23,610 bases of DNA, taken from the NCBI GenBank assembly GCA_027347805.1, contig DAIEQP010000251.1:1-23610 (forward strand). The letters run 5' to 3'. Positions 6,831 through 13,380 of the stretch are shown one piece after another (the stretch's first letter is position 1; each line of letters begins with the position of its first letter). The position numbers were made by a program, and so were the translations under genes. The stretch comes from Ignavibacteria bacterium (GTDB lineage Bacteria > Bacteroidota > Ignavibacteria > Ignavibacteriales > Melioribacteraceae). The notes under the pieces were generated by a model that saw only the letters and a program-made list of their open reading frames with translations, did not search any database and was not told the DNA's origin.

Positions 6831-8003
6831 CTATGCTTTCTTCAAATACACATTCCCGTTTATCGTTCTAATCTTGATTTTATTTTTACCATCTCCAGTA
6901 GAACCAGTTGCTGTAATATATTTTCTTGGCGAACCTTTTGATCGGTCCCATTCTGTTGATCTTTCTTGTTTTACTGAAAAATCACTTACAATTTTGCAGT
7001 CATCAAAATCTTTTCTAGAATCTTTTGTATAAGCAATTTCAATATCTATATTCATCGCTAATTTTTCAGGCACGGTTAGAATAATATCTCCACCCATTGA
7101 AGTTAGCATTGCATCTCTTTTGCCTTCTGCTGCATTTCCGCTCATATAAACATTTATATCTCCACCCATTGTTTTAGCTTTTACCCAGCCATCAATTTCT
7201 TTTATTTCAATATCGCCGCCCATAGTTTCAGCATCTGCAAATTCGCCGGCTTTATTGACTGTTATTTCCCCTCCCATTGTTTTCAGTTTTGCACCATTCG
7301 GAGCGTTATCGACATTAATCTCACCGCCCATTGTAGTAATATTAACTTCTTTCCCGATTGATCCATTTTTTCCCTGGACATTTTTCTGTCTTACCGCACC
7401 GCCCATTGATGAAGCACTTAAATCACCTTTAATGTTTTCAAGAAGGACTTCACCGCCCATGGTCTTTGCTTTTCCGTCAACTTCAGAGTCGGTAATTTTA
7501 ACGCCTCCACCCATTGTTGTAACATCAAGGTATCCTTTAAGCCGTGTAAAATTCAATTCGCCACCCATTGTTTTGCCGGACAATTTTCCCTCAACTTTTT
7601 CAGCTTTTACTTCACCACCCATCGTAGAAAATTCGATGTTGTATTTATTCGGCACCCAGACAACCAGTTTTGCGTTTGAGTGGTTATGACGGCTTCTCTC
7701 AACATAATCAGAATTAATTTCAACATCGTTTCCGTTTTGATTGAATTCAAATTCTATTTTATTGTCTTCATCATTTTTGATGTATGCTGTTGCGCTCAGC
7801 ATTTCTTTTTCCCATCCATAAATTTCAATCGATGAACCTGTTTTCAAATCAATTGTGAGTAAGCCGCCCGCTTTAACAGAAAATTCTTTCTTAACTTCTC
7901 TGGTATTACTGCTTGCTGCAGACAAATTCATTGTTAATAAAACAAAGAATGTTATTGATAAAACCATTGATGAATGCATAAATACTTTTTGATTCTTTTT
8001 CAT
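6831..8003 (-). CDS. Exported DUF4097-type beta-repeat protein with TMGG repeats
   Basis: This 390-residue protein has an N-terminal signal peptide (hydrophobic core from about 14 to 27, small residues before SSNTRE). Its centre is built of ten repeats headed by [ST]MGG[EDGA][VIL], mostly exactly 18 residues apart, the pattern of a right-handed beta-helix in DUF4097 ('putative adhesin') proteins. The end, KIKIRTINGNVYLKKA, matches the end of its neighbour. The start is the ATG at 8003, preceded by AGGAGA with a 6-nt spacer; an upstream in-frame ATG at 8021 has no such site and would overlap the previous gene. It is the last gene of the sigma/HEAT/DUF4097/DUF4097 operon and ends at the shared terminator. 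Its biochemical function is unknown; an envelope or periplasmic role under control of the operon's sigma factor is inferred. Confidence 0.87.
   Translation of the reverse strand: MKKNQKVFMHSSMVLSITFFVLLTMNLSAASSNTREVKKEFSVKAGGLLTIDLKTGSSIEIYGWEKEMLSATAYIKNDEDNKIEFEFNQNGNDVEINSDYVERSRHNHSNAKLVVWVPNKYNIEFSTMGGEVKAEKVEGKLSGKTMGGELNFTRLKGYLDVTTMGGGVKITDSEVDGKAKTMGGEVLLENIKGDLSASSMGGAVRQKNVQGKNGSIGKEVNITTMGGEINVDNAPNGAKLKTMGGEITVNKAGEFADAETMGGDIEIKEIDGWVKAKTMGGDINVYMSGNAAEGKRDAMLTSMGGDIILTVPEKLAMNIDIEIAYTKDSRKDFDDCKIVSDFSVKQERSTEWDRSKGSPRKYITATGSTGDGKNKIKIRTINGNVYLKKA
7081..7630 (-). repeat. 54-bp-period coding repeats (TMGG coils)
   Basis: Ten copies of a block encoding [ST]MGG recur about every 54 bp (18 codons); two intervals are longer (25 and 24 residues). 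On the plus strand they show as repeated CCACCCAT-like words. Copies differ at many codons, so the array is old and held by protein structure rather than recently amplified. Confidence 0.85.
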
Positions 8004-8020
8004 TTTATCTCTCCTGGTCA

Positions 8021-9166
8021 TTATTTCTTTTTAATAGTTATTACATCATTAACCGAACGAAGATTAATTTTACTTCCTCCGCCATTCAAAACATAGGTGC
8101 CAACTATTTCATGGTTTTCATCATCCACTCTGTAATTTTCAGTATCAAAATCGGATTGGATTTTGAAATTTTCTTTTGCGTTTTTCCACCAGCCCTGCAC
8201 ATGTATTCTTGCCTCAATAACAACTTTAGCTGTAGATGGAATTGTTAATTCTATTGAGCCGGCACTTGTTACAACTTTGCTTTCACTTCCAGAAGCGGGA
8301 TCCAGTTCAACATTAACTTCACCGGCAGAAGTTTTTACATCCACACTTCCCTTTATGTTTTTAAAATCAACATTTCCGCCGCTTGTTTTTCCGCTTACTT
8401 TTCCCTTCGCTCCCATAAGTTCAAGGTTGCCGCCGTTAGTTTCCAATCTTGCGTTCCCATTTATGTTGCCGGCAGATACATTACCGCCATAAGTAATTAA
8501 TTCAGAGTCGCCGCCGGCATCGCCAACAGATATATCACCGCCGTAAGTTCTCACATAAATTCCCGGAGTTGATTTATCAACTGTTATATTGCCGCCCATT
8601 GTACTCACTTTAGCTTTTTTCCCATTTATTGAACCGACTTTTATATCGCCGCCCATTGTGTTTACATCAAGAATTCCATCAACATTGCCATTAATTTCAA
8701 TATTGCCGCCATTTGTTTCTGCGCGTAAAAGTCCTTTTACTGAATGAAATGATAAATCTCCTCCGTAACTTGTTGAAGTAACAGTTCCTTCAATATCATT
8801 TTTCACATCAATATTACCGCCGCGTGTTTTCAATTCAAGGTTGAAATTAGATGGAACTGTAACCTGTAAAACAATCCCGTCGTTTTCAAAATCGTTATCA
8901 TCAATCACAGAGACAACTTTGTTTTCATATGTAATTGTTATGCTTTTTGCCGATTCGCTATCAACATCTTTTATTTGAACAAGCACTTCCTCTTTATCCC
9001 AGGTTCTGATATTTATATCCCCGGCCTGGAGTTCTGTATATAATTTTTCTCCTTTTTTTACATTGAATGATTTAGAAATTCCCTGTTCATTATCATTCGC
9101 CAGCATGTTCGCATTTATAATTACTGTCAGTAATCCTGCGAATATTATTTTTGTCATCGTTTTCAT
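8021..9166 (-). CDS. Exported DUF4097-type beta-repeat protein with TxGG repeats
   Basis: This is a 381-residue paralogue of the next gene. A signal peptide (MKTMTKIIFAGLLTVIINAN, cleavage probably after MLA near residue 23) is followed by about 110 residues with a short beta-rich start (GDINIRTWDKEEVLVQI), then eleven repeats headed by TxGG or TSAG at 18-19-residue spacing, and an end KINLRSVNDVITIKKK like that of its neighbour. In contrast to the neighbour, position x varies (R, Y, N, M, M, Y, Y, N, S and so on). The ATG at 9166 has a strong GAAGGAGG with 6 nt spacing, lying inside the end of the HEAT gene, whose stop is 1 nt away; 17 nt separate it from the next gene's start. The fold and export are well supported; the function is unknown. 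Confidence 0.88.
   Translation of the reverse strand: MKTMTKIIFAGLLTVIINANMLANDNEQGISKSFNVKKGEKLYTELQAGDINIRTWDKEEVLVQIKDVDSESAKSITITYENKVVSVIDDNDFENDGIVLQVTVPSNFNLELKTRGGNIDVKNDIEGTVTSTSYGGDLSFHSVKGLLRAETNGGNIEINGNVDGILDVNTMGGDIKVGSINGKKAKVSTMGGNITVDKSTPGIYVRTYGGDISVGDAGGDSELITYGGNVSAGNINGNARLETNGGNLELMGAKGKVSGKTSGGNVDFKNIKGSVDVKTSAGEVNVELDPASGSESKVVTSAGSIELTIPSTAKVVIEARIHVQGWWKNAKENFKIQSDFDTENYRVDDENHEIVGTYVLNGGGSKINLRSVNDVITIKKK
8250..8840 (-). repeat. 54-57-bp-period coding repeats (TxGG coils)
   Basis: Eleven copies of a block encoding TxGG or TSAG recur every 18 or 19 codons (the last interval is 21). The plus strand shows repeated GCCGCC words. The repeats are diverged, like those of the downstream paralogue. 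Confidence 0.8.
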
Positions 9167-9167
9167 A

Positions 9168-10124
9168 TTAATCCTCCTTCAATATTGATGCAGCTCTGAT
9201 TTTTACAAATGTATTTTTGTCTGCCATTGCTTTGTTTGTTAATGTTTGTTTCATTACCTGGTCTATCTGAACGCCGCGTTCTCTCAGTAACATAAGTGCG
9301 TTTATTGCTGCAACACGGTTGCCGGAGTTTTCATCATTCGAAAGGACATAAAGTAATGCGTCGCGCAAGTCTTCGTCATATGGATATGTTGATAGCACAT
9401 TCATTGCCTGCCGACGAACAACAGGATTTTTGTCTTTTTGCATTGCTGTTACTAAAGCTCTTTTAATTTTAGCATCCGGTTTTAATCTTCCCGCCTGTGC
9501 CTGATCTGAAAGCGTACTAATGCTTCTTATCCTTACACCGGCATTAGGCTGTGCAATTAAATTATTTATCAATTCATCTTTGAGATTGCGTTGAACTCCA
9601 AGATCTTTTTCGGTTAAATTATTTGCAGGTTCACGATTGATTGATGATTGTAAGTTTTCACTGTTTATTTTATTCTGAATTTCAGCAGGTTGTGTTTCGT
9701 GTTGAATTCCGGAAATTTCAATTGGGTTCTCCGGTTTCAAATTCTTTTCCACACTTCTTGAAACCAGAAGAGTATAACCAATGCCTATACCCAAAGCAAA
9801 TGTTGCAACGCCGCCAAATGCCAAACCATAATTATGATAAAAGAAATTCTTTATATTGTTAAGCATATTTGCAATGAAAGAAGTTTTAGAAGCTTCTTTT
9901 TTTAATTCGCGCATCAATGCGTTCCTGGCAGATGTTAATCTTTTATCATCAACTTCTTTCGGCTTAACTGCTGCAATTAAAGCGAATTCATTTTTTATTG
10001 CTTGGAATTCACGATTGAGAAGATCATCCTGCATGAGAATATTTTCGAATTCTATTTTATCTTCCCGGCTAAGCTCGTTCAATAAGTACAGGTAAGCATC
10101 TTCCGAAAACTTTTCCCTGTTCAT
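9168..10124 (-). CDS. Membrane-anchored HEAT-repeat protein, probable anti-sigma factor
   Basis: The protein has 318 residues. The N-terminal about 80 residues (MNREKFSEDAYLYLLNELS...) look like the cytoplasmic helical domain of anti-sigma factors, but without Cys or His zinc ligands. One membrane segment follows at about 100-121 (GLAFGGVATFALGIGIGYTL), then a polar linker (125-190), and about 196-316 consists of HEAT-type helical repeats (KNPVVRRQAMNVLSTYP, NRVAAINALMLL, TFVKIRAASIL). The expected topology puts the HEAT part in the periplasm. The ATG at 10124 overlaps the sigma stop as ATGA and has AGGAG upstream; a longer GTG-started frame at 10211 would lie inside the sigma gene and is rejected. 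Position directly after an ECF sigma gene supports the anti-sigma role. The HEAT domain may be the ligand- or partner-sensing part. Confidence 0.83.
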   Translation of the reverse strand: MNREKFSEDAYLYLLNELSREDKIEFENILMQDDLLNREFQAIKNEFALIAAVKPKEVDDKRLTSARNALMRELKKEASKTSFIANMLNNIKNFFYHNYGLAFGGVATFALGIGIGYTLLVSRSVEKNLKPENPIEISGIQHETQPAEIQNKINSENLQSSINREPANNLTEKDLGVQRNLKDELINNLIAQPNAGVRIRSISTLSDQAQAGRLKPDAKIKRALVTAMQKDKNPVVRRQAMNVLSTYPYDEDLRDALLYVLSNDENSGNRVAAINALMLLRERGVQIDQVMKQTLTNKAMADKNTFVKIRAASILKED

Positions 10125-10702
10125 TTTTTCTCCTGCATAATATTTTTCAAACTGTTTCTCATTTTGTGTGTTGCTGTAAACAAATATTTTTTTACTGCGC
10201 CTTCGCTGCACTGCATCATATCGGCAATTTCTTTAATCTTATATTCCTGGAAATATTTCAACGTAAAAACCATTTTCTGCTGCGGCGGCAATTCATCAAC
10301 TGCGCTGCTAATGTGATTCATCAAGTCCGAGCCGATAGCAAGCGAATCCGAATTATTTTCCGAGATCAGTGTTTCAGATAATGTTACCGGAGATTCATCA
10401 TCCATATAAACTTCCTTATCAAGCGAATCATATTCTTTTTTTCTTGATTGATAAGTCAGGCAAACATTTGTAGTAATTCTGAAAAGCCAGGTTGAAAACT
10501 CGCTTTTGAACTGAAAATTCTTTAATCCACGGAAAACACGAAGAAAAACCTCCTGGTAAATATCCTTTGCATCATCGTCGTTATTCCGGAAAGATTTTGC
10601 AATTCCCAATACATGCCGGTCGTATTTATACACCAATTCTTCGAATGCTGCCATATCACCCTTCTGGGCATTTAGTATTAATTGATTTTCAGTCTGGTTC
10701 AT
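10121..10702 (-). CDS. ECF-type RNA polymerase sigma factor (second), head of the DUF4097 operon
   Basis: The protein has 193 residues. Region 2 (about 18-90) contains the core-binding motif DAKDIYQEVFLRVFRGL and the -10 recognition stretch FSTWLFRITTNVCLTY. Region 4 (about 130-185) contains DELPPQQKMVFTLKYFQEYKIKEIADMM and the recognition helix SEGAVKKYLFTATHKM. The ATG at 10702 is preceded by GGAAAAAG. The gene is coupled to the HEAT protein by a 4-nt ATGA overlap, and the operon continues through two DUF4097 genes. About 20 nt upstream is an ECF-like promoter whose twin lies before the divergent blaI-like gene, so the factor probably activates both itself and that operon. Family assignment is secure; the regulon is inferred. 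Confidence 0.95.
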   Translation of the reverse strand: MNQTENQLILNAQKGDMAAFEELVYKYDRHVLGIAKSFRNNDDDAKDIYQEVFLRVFRGLKNFQFKSEFSTWLFRITTNVCLTYQSRKKEYDSLDKEVYMDDESPVTLSETLISENNSDSLAIGSDLMNHISSAVDELPPQQKMVFTLKYFQEYKIKEIADMMQCSEGAVKKYLFTATHKMRNSLKNIMQEKK

Positions 10703-10722
10703 CTTTTTCCGCTATCTGTTCT

Positions 10723-10749
10723 TTAGACCGGGCAGTAATACAAAAGGTT
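10723..10749 (-). promoter_or_regulatory. Predicted ECF promoter of the sigma/HEAT/DUF4097 operon
   Basis: On the minus strand AACC (10749-10746) is followed after exactly 17 nt by GTCTAA (10728-10723), an ECF-like -35/-10 pair. Initiation would fall near 10715, giving a leader of about 12-15 nt before the sigma ATG. The motif is seen; sigma specificity is inferred from autoregulation being common for ECF genes and from the twin at 10819-10845. Confidence 0.6.
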
Positions 10750-10753
10750 GTAT
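10738..10753. promoter_or_regulatory. 16-bp inverted repeat over the -35 of the sigma operon promoter
   Basis: ATACAA-AAGG-TTGTAT has perfect 6-bp arms and a 4-nt centre. The TACA/TGTA content is of the kind bound by BlaI/MecI repressors, and the -35 AACC lies in its middle. It may be an operator; part of the symmetry could simply be the promoter motif itself. Confidence 0.4.
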
Positions 10754-10813
10754 GGAATTTAGGGAAAGATTAAGGAATTTCTTTCCAGAAAAAATCACAA
10801 AAACCACCCCCTC

Positions 10814-10829
10814 TACGAAACCTTTCGTA
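10814..10829. promoter_or_regulatory. 16-bp inverted repeat over the -35 of the blaI-like promoter
   Basis: TACGAAA-CC-TTTCGTA has perfect 7-bp arms around a 2-nt centre, 45 bp before the blaI-like start. The -35 AACC of the plus-strand promoter is at its centre. Position and symmetry fit an autorepression operator for the BlaI-type protein. Confidence 0.55.
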
Positions 10830-10845
10830 TATGTCGCGAGTCTAA
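10819..10845 (+). promoter_or_regulatory. Predicted ECF promoter of the blaI-like/M56 operon
   Basis: AACC (10819-10822) is followed after exactly 17 nt by GTCTAA (10840-10845). The stretch after the -35, TTTCGTAT, differs by one base from the TTTTGTAT of the divergent sigma promoter. A start near 10852 would give a leader of about 22 nt before the ATG at 10874. Confidence 0.6.
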
Positions 10846-10873
10846 ACTCACAGAAACAAAAAAAGGCAATGTA

Positions 10874-11263
10874 ATGGCTAAGAAAAGTTTTCCAAAACCA
10901 ACCGATTCCGAACTTGAAATACTTCAAACGCTCTGGCTGACCGGCCCGGCAACTGTAAAGCTTATAAATGAAAAGCTGAATGAGAAAAAAGAAACCGGGT
11001 ATACAACCACATTAAAGCTGCTTCAGATTATGCACGAGAAAGAACTAGTTAAGCGAAACGAAAGTGAACGCAGCCATGTGTACAGTGCAAATGTTACAGA
11101 AGATGATATTCAAAAATCTTTGGTGGATAAACTCTTGGAAACGGCTTTCAGCGGTTCATCTGCAAAATTGGTTCTGCACGCACTCGGAAATTCAGACCCG
11201 TCACAGGAAGAGCTTGATGAAATTCGCGCTTATCTTAATAAAATAGCAAAGGGAAAGAAATGA
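10874..11263 (+). CDS. BlaI/MecI/CopY-family transcriptional repressor
   Basis: This 129-residue winged-helix repressor has the family opening PTDSELEILQTLWLTGPATV (residues 6-25), recognition-helix region TGYTTTLKLLQIMHEKELV and wing NESERSHVYSANV; the C-terminal helices serve for dimerisation. Family members bind dyad operators and are released when a partner M56 protease triggers their cleavage. The ATG at 10874 has a modest AAAGG upstream. Its stop overlaps the M56 gene start by 4 nt (ATGA), the classic blaI-blaR arrangement, and a perfect 16-bp dyad lies in its promoter. No beta-lactamase gene is in the window, so the regulated process is probably not penicillin resistance. It may also act on the divergent sigma operon. 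Confidence 0.93.
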   Translation: MAKKSFPKPTDSELEILQTLWLTGPATVKLINEKLNEKKETGYTTTLKLLQIMHEKELVKRNESERSHVYSANVTEDDIQKSLVDKLLETAFSGSSAKLVLHALGNSDPSQEELDEIRAYLNKIAKGKK

Positions 11264-13332
11264 ATTTTGTTTATCAATATATGCCGGAAGGATTGATCAA
11301 TGCAATCGGGTGGACAATCTTTCATTCAATCTGGCAGGGAGGGGCTGCAGCACTTTTACTAGGAATAATATTATTCTTTATGAATCGGAAACCGGCAAGA
11401 TTAAAATATGCTGTTTCGGTTTCTGCTCTATTAATTGTTGTGCTTGCATCAGCAGCTACATTTATTATCGAATATAAATCCCCTTTCCCCGTTCAAGTTA
11501 TTAAGAACAAACAAAGCTTTGATAAAGTAATTATAAGCGGAATTGTTTTTGAAAACCCGGTAGCTGCAGAACAGACTCCATCAACAGTTTTTGATATTGC
11601 TCAGAATTATTTTAATGAACATCTGGCATTATTTGTTTTCGCATGGTTTATAGGGCTGATGGTTTTCTCTTTAAGATTTATAGGTAGCGTTCTTAGCCTG
11701 CAGCGAATTAGATCTCATGGGTTAAAAGAACTTGATGTTGAATGGCTTTACAGATCACGTGAAATTGCAAAAAAACTCGGAATTAAAAATTTTGTTTTTG
11801 TTTATGAATCTGCACGTGTAAAAATTCCAGTTGCACTTGGATATTTAAAACCAATTATTCTCCTGCCAATTGGAATGATTAACGGACTTCCATATACACA
11901 GGTAGAAACTATCATTGCTCATGAACTTGCTCACATTAAACGCTATGATTTTTTAATCAATCTAATACAGTCGTTCATCGAAACAGTTTTCTTTTATCAC
12001 CCGGCAATCTGGTGGATTTCATCTCAGATTAAAGAGGAAAGAGAAAATTGCTGCGATGATTTAACTATCGAAATCTGTAACGACACACTGGCATATTCAA
12101 AAGCTCTTTACAATTTACAACACATAAAAGAAAACCATCCCGAGCTTGCACTTGCAGCCAATGGAAACGATAATCAATTATTAAGGAGGATTAAGAGAAT
12201 GAACGGAGAAAGAAGTAAGTTATCGTACGGGGGAAAGTTTGCGGCACTAATGTTTATGTTTGTTTTCATTGCTACAGTATTCGCTTTCTCTACACCGGCG
12301 ACTTCAAAAACAAACAATGTCAATTATGCTTCATTAATAAATCCAGTTGCCTCCGGGGATGAAGAATCATCCTTGAAAGCAGCCAATAATTTTTCTTACA
12401 AAGACACAACATCACTCAAAAAGGGCAAACACACTTTAAGGTATAGAAAAGATGTTGCCGGAGAAGAAAAACGATTCAAAGCAAAATTGAATAATGGCAA
12501 ATTGGAAGAATTATATATTGATGGCGAGGCCGTTGCGGAAAAAGATTTATCTAATTATGAAAAAGATGTTGCTTCACGAGTTGATGAATATGATAATGCA
12601 ATGCAAGATTACCGCAAGGCAATGGATGAATTCAAAGTTAATATAAAGCATCAAAAAGAAAAGATGTACGAGCTTCAGTCAAAGCTTCGCGAGATGAATG
12701 CTGATCATAGAAGACATTTTAGTTTTGATTTCCCCGAACATTTTTCAATTCCTACGATGGATTCTGCTGAATTCCGCGAAATGATGAAAAACGTAAAGGA
12801 ATCTGTTCACAGAGCATTTGCAAATAAATCGTTTCATGTTCCGCCAATTCATATTCCGTCGGTTAAAATTCCCCCTATAAACATTGATGAAAATTGCGGT
12901 GAGTTTAACAATGAAGAATTTGCTGCATCAATGAAAGAGTGGGGCAAAGAGTTTAAAGAAAGCATGAAGGAATTTAAACAGCAAATGAAAGAAAACCAGT
13001 TTGAATGGCAGAAAATGTCGGAAGAAATTAACAAGTCTGTTAATAATCCTGAATTCAAAAAAAGCATGGAAGACTTAAAAGCTAATATGGGAAAATTAAA
13101 AGCCGACATGAAAATTTTAAAGGAATACTTGCATGATGTGAAAGACGAATTGGTTCATGACGGATTAATTAAAGAGGGTGATGATCTTGACGGGTTTTAT
13201 CTTTCAACAAAAGAAATGAAAGTGAATGGTAAAAAAGTGAGCGGGGATCTTCATCATAAATATCTTGAGTTATACAAGAAACATTATGGCAAAGATTTAA
13301 GAGATGACCAAAAATTCAATATTGAAGATTAA
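11260..13332 (+). CDS. M56-family (BlaR1-type) membrane metallopeptidase with a coiled-coil C-terminal domain
   Basis: This is a 690-residue integral membrane zinc protease. Membrane segments lie at about 19-41, 49-70, 122-146 and 326-347. The cytosolic zinc motif HELAH is at 221-225, with the downstream ligand in EERENCCDD (Glu262). In BlaR1 proteins this site controls cleavage of the BlaI repressor. The C-terminal about 340 residues, expected outside the cytoplasm, hold no penicillin-binding domain. Instead there is a beta-like segment (LRYRKDVAGEEK...ELYIDGEAV), a charged helical region (about 435-500), a proline hinge with HVPPIHIPSVKIPPI (525-540), a Lys/Glu/Met-rich coiled coil (about 550-640) and a terminal VNGKKVSGDLHHKYLELYKK motif. 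Translational coupling to blaI (ATGA) is clear. The signal is unknown and unlikely to be a beta-lactam. Confidence 0.9.
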   Translation: MNFVYQYMPEGLINAIGWTIFHSIWQGGAAALLLGIILFFMNRKPARLKYAVSVSALLIVVLASAATFIIEYKSPFPVQVIKNKQSFDKVIISGIVFENPVAAEQTPSTVFDIAQNYFNEHLALFVFAWFIGLMVFSLRFIGSVLSLQRIRSHGLKELDVEWLYRSREIAKKLGIKNFVFVYESARVKIPVALGYLKPIILLPIGMINGLPYTQVETIIAHELAHIKRYDFLINLIQSFIETVFFYHPAIWWISSQIKEERENCCDDLTIEICNDTLAYSKALYNLQHIKENHPELALAANGNDNQLLRRIKRMNGERSKLSYGGKFAALMFMFVFIATVFAFSTPATSKTNNVNYASLINPVASGDEESSLKAANNFSYKDTTSLKKGKHTLRYRKDVAGEEKRFKAKLNNGKLEELYIDGEAVAEKDLSNYEKDVASRVDEYDNAMQDYRKAMDEFKVNIKHQKEKMYELQSKLREMNADHRRHFSFDFPEHFSIPTMDSAEFREMMKNVKESVHRAFANKSFHVPPIHIPSVKIPPINIDENCGEFNNEEFAASMKEWGKEFKESMKEFKQQMKENQFEWQKMSEEINKSVNNPEFKKSMEDLKANMGKLKADMKILKEYLHDVKDELVHDGLIKEGDDLDGFYLSTKEMKVNGKKVSGDLHHKYLELYKKHYGKDLRDDQKFNIED

Positions 13333-13340
13333 CTTTCCAG

Positions 13341-13365
13341 CGCTTCCCTCTTAACGGGGGAAGCG
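13341..13365 (+). terminator. Intrinsic terminator after the M56 gene
   Basis: CGCTTCCC (13341-13348) pairs with GGGAAGCG (13358-13365) across a 9-nt loop and is followed by TTTAC on the plus strand. It lies 8 nt after the M56 stop and before the convergent ruvA end. The T tract is short, and the minus-strand side lacks one. Confidence 0.65.
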
Positions 13366-13380
13366 TTTACCTGCATGCAT

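Noticed and set aside
7255..7689. Plus-strand open frame with repeated SPPIV-like words
   Set aside because: It is the antisense image of the TMGG repeats; the periodicity comes from the real gene on the minus strand.
8163..8492. Plus-strand open frame of 109 codons
   Set aside because: It is the antisense image of the TxGG repeats in the DUF4097 paralogue.
6831..9166. The 54-bp periodic repeats as a CRISPR or minisatellite array
   Set aside because: The repeats stay in one reading frame, encode a regular protein motif and vary at silent sites; there are no unique spacers between identical repeats.
10712..10927. Minus-strand open frame of 71 codons between the divergent operons
   Set aside because: It covers the promoter region and the blaI-like start; no ribosome site and no recognisable protein features.
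10874..13332. Beta-lactam resistance operon
   Set aside because: The regulator and protease resemble BlaI/BlaR1, but no beta-lactamase or penicillin-binding protein gene is present and the sensor domain is absent.
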